This document shows positions 55,795 to 64,000 of a stretch of 64,000 nt of DNA, piece by piece; the stretch's first letter is position 1, and each line of letters opens with the position of its first letter. The notes beneath the pieces were generated by a model, which was not told the DNA's origin, ran no database searches, and saw only the letters and a program-made list of their open reading frames with translations. Source of the stretch: Amphritea atlantica (lineage in GTDB: Bacteria; Pseudomonadota; Gammaproteobacteria; Pseudomonadales; Balneatricaceae); NCBI RefSeq assembly GCF_900111095.1, contig NZ_FOGB01000002.1, positions 297,405 to 361,404 of the forward strand, written 5' to 3'. The position numbers were made by a program, and so were the translations under genes.

Positions 55795-57306
55795 TTACTG
55801 TTTGTCCTTCTGAGTCATCCCTTTAAAGCCGCTGACCTTATACAGTCGGGCTGAGCGGGTGAAGTTGCTGTACAGTGGCAGGGACTGTTCAGTCAGCAGC
55901 GTCACCTCAGTAAAATAACGCTTCAGCTTGGCTTCTACATCATGTTCACTGATAAATAAAAACCGTTTCTCCTGACTTCTGGCCAGTGGGTACTGAAGCT
56001 CATAGTGATCCTCGATATAGTTATCGTCACTCAGCGCGACCCCTTTAAAATCCTGCGGCGTGATGTAATAGCCAAAGTAAGCCAGCAGTTTACGGGAGTC
56101 ACTGGCCAGCTTGTAATCCGGATACTGGTCAAACCAGGGCTGAAACTGATGTACAAACTCCGGCCAGCCGAGAATCCGTTTGTAGGGATCGTTACCCCAC
56201 TTACGCTCTATGCCCAGCACGTTTGTGATGCTGCCATAATGGTAGAAAGCCATCGACAACAGCAGGTTAGAGAGCAGGCCGATCAGCAATATACGATAGC
56301 CTTTTAGCTGACTCAGATAATAACCCGCCAGCAGGGAGGCACCAACATAGGCGGGGCCTGCCCAGTTGATGTTGGCACGGGCCATAAACGCCTGGACTGA
56401 GAGCACGGCAAAGGTTGGCCAGAACAGACTCCAGAGCAGTTTTTCAATATCACTGCGGGGCTGGCGCCTGAGGCCCCGGATCACAATGTAGATCAGCAAC
56501 ACCGGGCCAAAGACAAACAGCTGGCCACTCCAGAATTCGATCAGACGGCTAAAGCTGATGGAGCTGCTGCTCTGGTGGGAGATCTGTGCCGTATGCTGGA
56601 AGCTGATAAAGTCGTGCTGGTAGTTCCAATAGAGATTGGGTAGCAGAAAGCTGAGCGCCAGCAAACAGGTCAGCCAGAACCTGGGATTAAGCAGCAGTTG
56701 TCTTCCTGCTGTGCTGAGGACGGCGTATAGCAGAAAGGTGGTGGGTAAAATAATAAACGTATATTTGGACAGCAGCCCCAGCCCGCCAGCAACCCCGGCG
56801 AGCAGCCACCAACCGGCGTTATTGCTCTCTTTTGCACGCAGAAAGGCGTAGAAGCAGAGACACCAGAAAAAGATCAGGGGGGCATCGGTGGTGATAAACA
56901 GGCTGTTAAAACCGACCAGCGGCATCAGCAGAAAGACCGAGCCGCTGAACAGCGCCGCTTTCGCTGCGATCACCTTATCGTCTGAAAAGCGTTCAGCGGT
57001 ACGATAGATAATAATGGCGGCGGCGCTGTACAGCAGCGGTGATGCCAGTTTGACTGCCCATTCGGCGTTACCAAAAACCGCGGTGGTCAGCGCGATCAGC
57101 CAGCCCACGACGGGCGGTTTAGAGTAATATCCCCAGTCCAGCGTCTGAGCCCAGCCAAGATAATAGGCCTCATCGTAAAATAGGGTGATTGGGGTGCTGA
57201 TAACAACCCATTCACGATAGAAGAATAGCAGGGCGAGCAGCGCCAGAAACCAGCGGAAAGGGTGTGCGGTAAATACTGTGGTTGTGTCGGAGGACGCAGC
57301 AGACAT
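55795..57306 (-). CDS. GT39-family (ArnT-like) membrane glycosyltransferase
   Basis: 503 residues, roughly 12 TM helices. The first loop has FYDEAYYLGWAQTLDWGYYSKPP, the catalytic Asp-Glu pattern of the PMT/ArnT family. Such enzymes move a sugar from a polyprenyl phosphate to lipid A or protein in the periplasm. C-terminal periplasmic domain of about 130 residues. Operon with the PAP2 gene downstream. Confidence 0.9.
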   Translation of the reverse strand: MSAASSDTTTVFTAHPFRWFLALLALLFFYREWVVISTPITLFYDEAYYLGWAQTLDWGYYSKPPVVGWLIALTTAVFGNAEWAVKLASPLLYSAAAIIIYRTAERFSDDKVIAAKAALFSGSVFLLMPLVGFNSLFITTDAPLIFFWCLCFYAFLRAKESNNAGWWLLAGVAGGLGLLSKYTFIILPTTFLLYAVLSTAGRQLLLNPRFWLTCLLALSFLLPNLYWNYQHDFISFQHTAQISHQSSSSISFSRLIEFWSGQLFVFGPVLLIYIVIRGLRRQPRSDIEKLLWSLFWPTFAVLSVQAFMARANINWAGPAYVGASLLAGYYLSQLKGYRILLIGLLSNLLLSMAFYHYGSITNVLGIERKWGNDPYKRILGWPEFVHQFQPWFDQYPDYKLASDSRKLLAYFGYYITPQDFKGVALSDDNYIEDHYELQYPLARSQEKRFLFISEHDVEAKLKRYFTEVTLLTEQSLPLYSNFTRSARLYKVSGFKGMTQKDKQ

Positions 57307-57431
57307 TCTATAGTTCCGGACTGGCAGGTTGTGTGTCCGGCGATTGGCCGGTGTTTCTTCAGGGGCGCTAAGTTTAACAGAGGCCCTCAGGCAAAGAAAT
57401 GTCCGCTTGTCGTTCCTGCTGCTCTGGTCAG

Positions 57432-57836
57432 TTAGATCAGCCCCTTCGCCTGCAGCATCAGGCGAAGGCGTTCAGATATTTCGATCTCCAGGTGCTTGAG
57501 GCCTTCAGCATTGTCTGCATGGTGGAAGTCCCAGCGGATATGGTGTTGATCGGTTGGCAGCTCGGGCAGGGCATCGTGGCTTTTATCGCAGAGGGTGATG
57601 ATGGTATCAAACGACTCCTGTGCTACGTCATCAAGGCTTTTGCTCTCTGGCTTTATCTCACCTCCCAGCAACTGGCTTACCCATCTGGAGACCTCCTCCG
57701 GTACCGGGAGAGGCTCTGGCCCGGCGCTTTTTGCAACCACCCTGCCATAAGCCATTTTATTGGCTAATGCTTCGGCAATCTGCGAGCGGGTCGAGTTGTG
57801 TCGGCATACAAACAGGATTCTATGAGGTGTGTTCAT
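57432..57836 (-). CDS. ArsC-type low-molecular-weight phosphatase / arsenate reductase
   Basis: 134 residues from ATG 57836 (a 159-codon frame is open upstream but overlaps the next gene). The P-loop CRHNSTRS gives Cys11 and Arg17 of CX5R, and RWDFHHADN is the acid loop of this fold. Whether it reduces arsenate or dephosphorylates tyrosine cannot be decided from sequence; no arsB/arsR is near. Confidence 0.85.
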   Translation of the reverse strand: MNTPHRILFVCRHNSTRSQIAEALANKMAYGRVVAKSAGPEPLPVPEEVSRWVSQLLGGEIKPESKSLDDVAQESFDTIITLCDKSHDALPELPTDQHHIRWDFHHADNAEGLKHLEIEISERLRLMLQAKGLI

Positions 57837-57876
57837 GGTGAGGCTTCCGCTGTTTTTACGATTACGATTGAATGAT

Positions 57877-58092
57877 TCAGGCGGATTCGCAGTCCTGATT
57901 ATCAGCATCATGATAGTTCAGGATACTCCACTTGTGGGGGACATTGGTTAAACGGATAAGGTTATGGCAGTTATTGCAGATATAGACCGTATCATTATGG
58001 ATATGATTCCGCTCCACCAGATTCTCGTGAGCATTGGCTTGTTTTTGATTCACCAGCAAAAAGCAGTCGCTGCACAGTCTTTGTTGTTCCAT
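57877..58092 (-). CDS. Small zinc-ribbon protein
   Basis: 71 residues from ATG 58092 with GGAGAG upstream. Two CxxC pairs (LCSDCFLL near residue 6 and YICNNCHNL near residue 38) suggest one zinc. Ends 40 bp before the ArsC-like gene on the same strand. Family not recognised. Confidence 0.6.
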   Translation of the reverse strand: MEQQRLCSDCFLLVNQKQANAHENLVERNHIHNDTVYICNNCHNLIRLTNVPHKWSILNYHDADNQDCESA

Positions 58093-58193
58093 CAACAGAG
58101 GCTCTCCATGTTTTCAAACAGTTGTTTGACAACTATAAGGGTATGGCGCAGAAATTGGTATCCCCGGAACGCTAAATATAGGTTCAGATGGCG

Positions 58194-59042
58194 TCAATCA
58201 GATGTGGCTGTTGCTGTGCAAACACCCTCTTTCAGGGCCACGTGCCGGATTGCACTCTGTTCGTTGGCGGGGGACCAGTCGACAATGATGGACGTGTTTG
58301 ACAGTGAACTGCTAACGGAACGGGTGTTGGTTAACTCATAAAGAATCTGATTGTTCTGATCATTGCTTGCCAGCGCCTCTGCTGCACAGGTTATTTTTAT
58401 CTGCTGGGCTGAGTTCTGCTCAGCAGAGAGTTTCAGTTTGAACAGTAACTGGCAGAATTCATAACCTGATGTATGCAGGTTTTTACGACAGGTCTTACTC
58501 ACCGATTCAACCGTAACACTGGCCTTCAGCAGCTGGTTTGCTGTGTCCACCTTCAGGTTATGAGCCGTTGAGTCGCCCGGTGATGCCTGGATAGGCGATT
58601 CTTGGGCGGTTGCTCCTGTGGTGGGCGCAATCAGTTCATCTTCAGGCTGACTGTGATCCAGGGAATCGACGGCGGCGGTTTCCGGCGACGATGTGAATGC
58701 CGTGCGTAGTGGCTCAGCCGAAGGGGCCAGCGACTGTGCAGAGCGCTCTTCGGGAGGCGCCAGCAGCACCGGCGTCCGGGACAGCACCCTGACATAGTGA
58801 ATGGAGATAAAACCCCGGCCGTCGTCCAGACGGATCCAGTCGCGCATATCAGTGGTAGTAACCGTCAGCCGGTCGCCTTCACTCAGCACCCCGACCACCG
58901 GGCTATGCGTGGATCTTGATTCTCTGATATTGAGGATGGTTGAGCGCACCATGACCTCGAGCCGTTCAGTTGCAGACAGGGTTTGCGGCAGGGACGAAAT
59001 CATCAGGATCGTACAGATAATGAGGCGGCGCAGTACAGTCAT
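58194..59042 (-). CDS. Secreted SH3-domain protein
   Basis: 282 residues. Signal peptide near 1-23, then a bacterial SH3 (about 28-88: LNIRESRSTHSPVVGVLSEG, WIRLDDGRGFISIHYV), a Pro/Ser/Thr-rich linker (about 95-165) and a C-terminal region with cysteines (KTCRKNLHTSGYEFCQLLF). SH3 modules here often bind peptidoglycan. Single gene; no enzyme domain is visible. Confidence 0.8.
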   Translation of the reverse strand: MTVLRRLIICTILMISSLPQTLSATERLEVMVRSTILNIRESRSTHSPVVGVLSEGDRLTVTTTDMRDWIRLDDGRGFISIHYVRVLSRTPVLLAPPEERSAQSLAPSAEPLRTAFTSSPETAAVDSLDHSQPEDELIAPTTGATAQESPIQASPGDSTAHNLKVDTANQLLKASVTVESVSKTCRKNLHTSGYEFCQLLFKLKLSAEQNSAQQIKITCAAEALASNDQNNQILYELTNTRSVSSSLSNTSIIVDWSPANEQSAIRHVALKEGVCTATATSD

Positions 59043-59308
59043 AGAGTCTTCAGATCAGTAATTCGCATTGTTGGCTATCCATACTTCAGTCAGGTTCTCA
59101 CGATAAAAACACGATAGCCGGAGAAACAGTGGAGTCAGAGTATTGCTCATTAACGGTAGGGTCAATATGCGACTACCTAAACTGGGTGATGAACAGCACT
59201 TTACGGAGCGTTGAGATGGTATATATTGACAATAGTTTTTTATATCCAGTCTCTTATGGCGGGAGATGATGAGTTATACTGGGTCTATATCTGATCAGGG
59301 GATAAATA

Positions 59309-60544
59309 GTGAGTATTGCGTTAGATGAAAATATGCTGACAGATGGCTCTGTTCTGTTGGCCAGGCAACCGGTATTTAACAAAAGTCAGGATGTGCAGGC
59401 TTACAGTCTGTTGTATCGCTCCGATAGCGGCATGCTGCCGGCGGAGTTTTCTGATGAGCAGGCGACGGCTTCGGTTATTCTGAATAACTATGCAGTGGCC
59501 TCAAGTGATGGTAAAACCAAGCACCTGCCGCTATTTGTAAAACTGACTCAGAGCATGCTGCTGTCAGATATGTTGCCAGACCTTCCCCGTGAAGGTGTTA
59601 TTTTCGAGCTGCTGCGCGAAGATGGTATTTCGAAAGAGCTGCTGTCGGTGCTGCGGGAGCGTAAATCCCAGGGGTACCGGTTTGCCTTAACTCACTATAC
59701 CGGAGATAAGGGGCAGACTCCGCTGCTGGATCTGATGTACGTGGTTAAAATTGATATTCAGCGCCATGATGATGCTGAGCTTAAACAGCTGGTTAACTTC
59801 TGTAAGCCCTACCGGGTCCATCTGCTGGCGGATAAAGTTGAGAGCCAGGATGATTTTCGCAGGGCACTCGATTTCGGTTTTAATCTGTTTCAGGGCTATT
59901 TTCTCTGTCGTCCGGTATCGATCAAAGGCAAGAGCTTTGGCAGCGCTAAAGCCCTGATTCTGGAGCTGCTGGCAGAACTGAACAACCCGGCGGCAACCGC
60001 CGAATCAGTTGAACAGATTGTGATCAATGACCCGGCTATGACCTATAAGATTCTGCGCCTGGTCAATTCCGCTGCCTTCAGCACGCCAAAACAGATTGAG
60101 TCGATCTCCCATGCAATCTCACTGATCGGTATGGATCAGGTCAAGAAATGGGCCACACTGTTTCTTCTCAGTGGCCAGTCGGGTAAGCCGGTTGAGCTGA
60201 CACGGGTGATGCTGATTCGTGGACGGATGTGTGAGCTGTTGGCTGAGATGCTCAGTTATCCACAGCCGATCAATTTTTTTATGGTAGGCCTGCTGTCGCA
60301 GCTTGATGCGATGATGGATACCGAGATGCAGGTGCTGCTGGATCAGATCCCCCTCGATGACTCGATCAAAAATGCCATTCTCACCCGGGTGAATCAGATG
60401 GGTGAGATTCTAACCGAGGTGCAGCACTATGAGCGCGGCGAATGGGGTGATATGCGCAACCTGTTAGAGCGTCCATATTACGAGGTGGCATATCGTCATA
60501 GTTTAAACTGGGCTGATCAGGTACTGGCTTCACTCCAGGAGTGA
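59309..60544 (+). CDS. Degenerate EAL-HDOD signalling protein
   Basis: 411 residues from GTG 59309. The EAL-like part (about 15-215) reads YSLLYR where EAL would be and ALTHYTG where DDFG would be, so it should not cut c-di-GMP. The HDOD domain (about 200-400) starts at LLAELNNPAATAESVEQI and has the usual VNSAAFSTPKQIESISHAI. YuxH-type proteins link c-di-GMP to other signals. The stop overlaps the downstream start. Confidence 0.88.
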   Translation: MSIALDENMLTDGSVLLARQPVFNKSQDVQAYSLLYRSDSGMLPAEFSDEQATASVILNNYAVASSDGKTKHLPLFVKLTQSMLLSDMLPDLPREGVIFELLREDGISKELLSVLRERKSQGYRFALTHYTGDKGQTPLLDLMYVVKIDIQRHDDAELKQLVNFCKPYRVHLLADKVESQDDFRRALDFGFNLFQGYFLCRPVSIKGKSFGSAKALILELLAELNNPAATAESVEQIVINDPAMTYKILRLVNSAAFSTPKQIESISHAISLIGMDQVKKWATLFLLSGQSGKPVELTRVMLIRGRMCELLAEMLSYPQPINFFMVGLLSQLDAMMDTEMQVLLDQIPLDDSIKNAILTRVNQMGEILTEVQHYERGEWGDMRNLLERPYYEVAYRHSLNWADQVLASLQE

Positions 60545-61293
60545 TCGTGGCCTGGTTACCGGATCTGGTAGGCGCTGATATGGCGCTGTTACTGATCATC
60601 ACCAGTACCCTGACCTCGATGCTGACGGCGGCCATGGGCATTGGTGGCGGCGTGTTACTGCTGGCAGTGATGGCAACGGTGGTACCGCCTGCGGCACTGA
60701 TTCCTGTGCATGGTCTGGTACAGCTGGGTTCAAATGGTAACCGGGCGCTATTAACCCGCGACCATATCGACTGGTCTCTGTTGTGGTTGTTTTTTGCCGG
60801 TGCTGCGGTCGGAGCGGTGATTGGTTATTTTGTCGTGGTGCAGCTGCCGGTCGAGGTTATCCAACTCAGCGTCGCCGGGTTTATTCTGTTTCTGGTCTGG
60901 GGACCGAAACTGGGTAAACAGGAGATGCCGCCTGCCGGTCTGGTGCTGGCGGGGGTAGGAACCACTCTGATGACCATGTTTGTGGGCGCCACCGGCCCGC
61001 TGGTGGCCGCTTTTGTTCACCGGCTGGGCTATGAAAAATACCGTACAGTCGCAACCTTTGCCGCCTGCATGACGGCGCAACACCTGTTGAAAATGGTGGT
61101 ATTTGGTCTGCTGGGCTTTGCCTTTAGCGATTGGTTACCGCTGATTTTAGCGATGGTTGCTGGCGGCTTTGCCGGCACCTGGATCGGACTGCATATATTA
61201 AAACGACTACCTGCCGAACGGTTTCAGCTGATTTTCAGACTGCTGGTGACCGTACTGGCTTTGCGTCTTGTAACGCAGGTGTTTAGCAGCTGA
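60541..61293 (+). CDS. TSUP (TauE/SafE) family membrane transporter
   Basis: 250 residues with about eight TM helices. The twin repeats with GIGGGVLLLAVMATVVPP and VGATGPLVAAFVHRLG, and a second-half LLGFAFSDWLP, fit TSUP. GTG 60541 overlaps the upstream stop by GTGA; ATG 60580 is an alternative. Such carriers move sulfite, sulfonate or acetate anions. Likely co-transcribed with the EAL-HDOD gene. Confidence 0.85.
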   Translation: MIVAWLPDLVGADMALLLIITSTLTSMLTAAMGIGGGVLLLAVMATVVPPAALIPVHGLVQLGSNGNRALLTRDHIDWSLLWLFFAGAAVGAVIGYFVVVQLPVEVIQLSVAGFILFLVWGPKLGKQEMPPAGLVLAGVGTTLMTMFVGATGPLVAAFVHRLGYEKYRTVATFAACMTAQHLLKMVVFGLLGFAFSDWLPLILAMVAGGFAGTWIGLHILKRLPAERFQLIFRLLVTVLALRLVTQVFSS

Positions 61294-61308
61294 TGAATAG
61301 GCAGGTAT

Positions 61309-61337
61309 AAAAAAGCAGCCGCATGGGCTGCTTTTTT
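61309..61337. terminator. Bidirectional intrinsic terminator
   Basis: AAAAAAGCAGCC and GGGCTGCTTTTTT pair over a short GCAT loop, giving U-tracts on both strands. It lies between the TSUP gene and the convergent ilvD. Confidence 0.9.
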
Positions 61338-61362
61338 GTGGATGAAGATCCGCCCGGGCGGA

Positions 61363-63198
61363 TTAATCTTCCAGTTTGGACAGGTCCCGTACTGCACCCT
61401 TGTCTGCAGAGGTTGCCAGCAGTGCATACGCCTTCAGTGCAGCAGATACCTTACGGGGCCGCTGTTCAGCAGGTTTCCAGCCCAGTGCATCCTGCTCGGC
61501 CCGACGCTGAGCCAGCTCTTCATCGGACAGCAACACGTCGATCGTCCGGTTAGGTATATCGATGCGGATACGGTCACCGTTGCGCACCAGACCGATGGCA
61601 CCGCCTGCTGCGGCTTCCGGAGACACGTGACCGATCGACAGGCCCGATGTGCCGCCGGAGAAGCGGCCGTCGGTTAGCAGCGCGCACTCTTTGCCCAGCC
61701 CTTTCGACTTAATATAGGAGGTTGGGTAGAGCATCTCCTGCATGCCCGGGCCACCTTTAGGGCCTTCGTAACGTACGATAACCACATCGCCCGCTTTAAC
61801 CTTGTCATCAAGGATATTGGCGACCGCCTCATCCTGAGATTCCGTGATGTGGGCCGGACCTTCAAACACCAGGATAGAGTCATCGACACCGGCGGTTTTC
61901 ACCACACAACCATCCAGCGCGATATTCCCCCGCAGAACTGCGAGGCCGCCTTCCAGAGAGAAGGCGTGTTCCAGCGAACGGATACAGCCGTTGGCACGAT
62001 CACCGTCCAGGGTGGGCCAGCGGGTGGCCTGACTGAAGGCGGTCTGGGTGGGAATGCCGGCAGGGCCCGCTTTGTAAAACTCCATCACTTCTGCCGATGG
62101 ATTACGCATGATGTCCCACTTATCCAGCGCGTCTTTCATCGTGGGAGCGTGTACGGTTGGGGCATCGGTATGCAGTTTTCCGGCGCGGTCCAGTTCACCC
62201 AGAATCGCCATGATGCCACCGGCACGGTGAACATCTTCGATATGGTATTTAGGCGTGTTAGGAGCCACTTTACACAGCTGAGGCACGTTGCGTGACAGAC
62301 GATCAATATCGGTCATGGTGAAATCGATCTCAGCTTCCTGAGCGATCGCCAGCAGGTGCAGAATGGTATTGGTTGACCCGCCCATGGCGATATCCAGTGT
62401 CATTGCGTTCTCGAAGGCTTTAAAGCCAACGGATCGCGGAAGCAGTGAAGCATCGTCCTGCTCATAATAACGCTTTGCCATCGAGACAATGCTGCGACCG
62501 GCTTCCAGAAACAGCTCTTTGCGATCTGCGTGGGTAGCAACAACGGTACCATTGCCGGGCAGTGCCAGTCCCAGTGCTTCCGCTAGACAGTTCATTGAGT
62601 TAGCGGTGAACATCCCGGAACATGAGCCACAGGTTGGGCAGGCAGAACGCTCAACGGCATCAACCATCTCATCTGAGGCGGACGGATCAACCGCCATCAC
62701 CATCGCATCAACCAGATCCAGTTTGTGCTCTGAAAGCTTGGTTTTACCCGCTTCCATCGGACCGCCGGAAACAAAAATAACCGGAATGTTGAGGCGCATC
62801 GCCGCCATCAGCATCCCCGGAGTGATCTTGTCACAGTTGGAGATACACACCAGTGCGTCGGCGCAGTGAGCATTCACCATATACTCAACGGAATCCGCGA
62901 TAATATCCCGTGATGGCAGTGAATAGAGCATGCCATCGTGACCCATAGCGATACCGTCATCGATAGCGATGGTATTGAACTCTTTGGCTACGCCGCCAGC
63001 CTTTTCAATTTCACGGGCGACCAGTTGGCCCATATCCTTCAGGTGGACATGGCCTGGAACAAACTGAGTGAAGGAGTTGGCGATAGCGATGATCGGCTTC
63101 TGGAAATCGTCATCCTTCATCCCCGTGGCGCGCCAAAGTGCGCGGGCACCGGCCATATTTCGACCTGCGGTTGAGGTCTTGGAGCGATATTGTGGCAT
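61363..63198 (-). CDS. ilvD: Dihydroxy-acid dehydratase
   Basis: 611 residues from ATG 63198, with AGAGGA upstream; an earlier in-frame start at 63279 is unlikely since the enzyme opens [20 protein letters not shown]. Iron-sulfur cysteines are in [10 protein letters not shown] and [37 protein letters not shown] is the C-terminal mark. Third step of branched-chain amino acid synthesis. Convergent with the TSUP gene across a shared terminator. Confidence 0.95.
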   Translation of the reverse strand: MPQYRSKTSTAGRNMAGARALWRATGMKDDDFQKPIIAIANSFTQFVPGHVHLKDMGQLVAREIEKAGGVAKEFNTIAIDDGIAMGHDGMLYSLPSRDIIADSVEYMVNAHCADALVCISNCDKITPGMLMAAMRLNIPVIFVSGGPMEAGKTKLSEHKLDLVDAMVMAVDPSASDEMVDAVERSACPTCGSCSGMFTANSMNCLAEALGLALPGNGTVVATHADRKELFLEAGRSIVSMAKRYYEQDDASLLPRSVGFKAFENAMTLDIAMGGSTNTILHLLAIAQEAEIDFTMTDIDRLSRNVPQLCKVAPNTPKYHIEDVHRAGGIMAILGELDRAGKLHTDAPTVHAPTMKDALDKWDIMRNPSAEVMEFYKAGPAGIPTQTAFSQATRWPTLDGDRANGCIRSLEHAFSLEGGLAVLRGNIALDGCVVKTAGVDDSILVFEGPAHITESQDEAVANILDDKVKAGDVVIVRYEGPKGGPGMQEMLYPTSYIKSKGLGKECALLTDGRFSGGTSGLSIGHVSPEAAAGGAIGLVRNGDRIRIDIPNRTIDVLLSDEELAQRRAEQDALGWKPAEQRPRKVSAALKAYALLATSADKGAVRDLSKLED

Positions 63199-63404
63199 GC
63201 ACAGATCCTCTGCGGCTGTAGTGGATTTTTGTATAAGACCGCGGATTATAGCAAAACTCTCCGCGGGAATATCTAACAATCCATTTTATCAGGGCAAGTT
63301 GGGGTATGAATTGCGGATTACCCGCATCTGGACGGCCATAACGGGCTATTGTTTAGCGCAGTAAAAACGTATTCTTAGAGGGAGTCTGATTCCGGGAGGC
63401 GTTA

Positions 63405-63659
63405 ATGGTTATAGATAAAAAACAGATCCGTTCTGATCGCTGGCTGAAAATGATGATGCGTACCGGTGTACCGGTGGCTATTGTGAGTATTCTCTGTCTC
63501 TGGCTGGGGCAGTTAATGGCATCCCCGGCGCTGGGAAGTGTTTTTCTGGTGACCATGCCGATCGCGCTGCTGATCGGGTTTATTTACAACATTCGATACG
63601 TGATGCTGGCGTTGCGCGCCCGGCGTCAGGCGGCAGACAGCAGCTCCAATCATGAATGA
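63405..63659 (+). CDS. Small two-TM membrane protein
   Basis: 84 residues. TM near 21-40 (GVPVAIVSILCLWLGQLMA) and near 43-62 (LGSVFLVTMPIALLIGFIY), then a basic tail. Family not recognised. Its stop overlaps the ATG of the following regulator by 8 bases, so it is probably in the same operon. Confidence 0.6.
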   Translation: MVIDKKQIRSDRWLKMMMRTGVPVAIVSILCLWLGQLMASPALGSVFLVTMPIALLIGFIYNIRYVMLALRARRQAADSSSNHE

Positions 63660-64000
63660 CCTGACCCTGCTGACCGATCAGTTTCCACTGCTGCAACAGC
63701 TGGATGAGGTCGGACTGGCAATCCTCAGCCGGGCGCAGCGAGTCCAGCTGCCGGCAGATCAGGTGGTGTTTCATCAGGGCAGTGCCTGCACTCACTTTAT
63801 TATTGTCGTTTCCGGTGTGGTGAAGGTGCTGGGAAGAAACGCCAATGGCCGGGAGCTGATACTGTACCGGATCGAAAATCAGGGGTCCTGTGTACTGACT
63901 ACCTCCTGCTTGCTGGGGGCTGAGGATTATCCTGCGGAGGGGATTACCGAGACCGAGGTGACTGCATTTCTGATCCCTCTTTCTGAGTTTCAGCGGGCGA
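63652..64000 (+). CDS. Crp/Fnr-family regulator (3' end outside window)
   Basis: ATG 63652 overlaps the upstream small membrane gene by 8 bp; 116 codons are present. A cyclic-nucleotide-binding type domain is visible (VVFHQGSACTHFIIVVSGVVKV, then LLGAEDYPAEGITETEV). The HTH lies beyond the window. No regulatory target can be named. Confidence 0.85.
   Translation, partial: MNDLTLLTDQFPLLQQLDEVGLAILSRAQRVQLPADQVVFHQGSACTHFIIVVSGVVKVLGRNANGRELILYRIENQGSCVLTTSCLLGAEDYPAEGITETEVTAFLIPLSEFQRA

Overview
The window looks like a chromosomal segment of a marine gammaproteobacterium, most plausibly an Oceanospirillaceae-type organism (Amphritea, Neptunomonas or Marinobacterium-like; the genus is a guess). 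The grounds are moderate GC in the core genes, the OxyR/AhpCF, CpxRA, AstCADB, Rep, YifB and IlvD families, an NtrC/sigma-54-type nitrogen control region, and many c-di-GMP proteins. No rRNA, CRISPR array or phage structural gene was seen.

Layout. 1-3.1 kb: oxyR (cut by the window edge) divergent from ahpC-ahpF, with an OxyR-type site between them. 3.1-7.4 kb: an accessory graveyard bounded by inverted ~320-bp repeats. It holds one intact Y1/RAYT-type transposase, IS3-family end fragments, two other Y1 transposase fragments, a perfect 318-bp tandem duplication, and what look like broken C-terminal tails of polymorphic toxins, some directly followed by candidate immunity genes. 7.4-13.6 kb: an RND efflux pair, a cytochrome b562-like protein, an FmdB-like zinc ribbon, PhhB and a DUF2799 lipoprotein. 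13.8-16.5 kb: a CpxP/Spy-like gene divergent from cpxRA, with GTAAA Cpx boxes between them. 16.5-25.7 kb: a PAS-GGDEF-EAL protein and the arginine succinyltransferase operon astC-(M20 hydrolase)-astA-astD-astB, with an M20 hydrolase and no visible astE. 25.8-28 kb: glnK-amtB-glnK under an apparent sigma-54 promoter with tandem NtrC sites. 28.3-39.1 kb: ubiK, three c-di-GMP type proteins, yifB/comM, rep and a cytochrome c5.

39.2-45.3 kb: tRNA-Arg(CCG) and tRNA-Thr(TGT), then a 5.7-kb AT-richer island bounded by an exact 119-bp direct repeat that contains a complete tRNA-Thr at each end. Cargo: a membrane/coiled-coil protein, an IS256-family element, a two-TM protein, a CoiA-like nuclease, an XRE-type regulator and a HicA-like protein. 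45.4-46.7 kb: a polytopic transporter-like protein.

47.3-55.1 kb: a four-gene cluster of a transglutaminase-DUF2126 fusion, a circularly permuted ATP-grasp/alpha-E protein and two further transglutaminase-like proteins. It resembles a predicted amide-ligase/peptide system whose product is unknown to me, and is the best candidate here for undercharacterised biochemistry. 55.1-64 kb: a GT39 glycosyltransferase with a PAP2 phosphatase, an ArsC/LMW-phosphatase protein, a small zinc ribbon, an SH3 protein, an EAL-HDOD protein, a TSUP transporter, ilvD, a small membrane protein and a Crp/Fnr regulator cut by the window end.

All family calls come from reading motifs; no database search was run.
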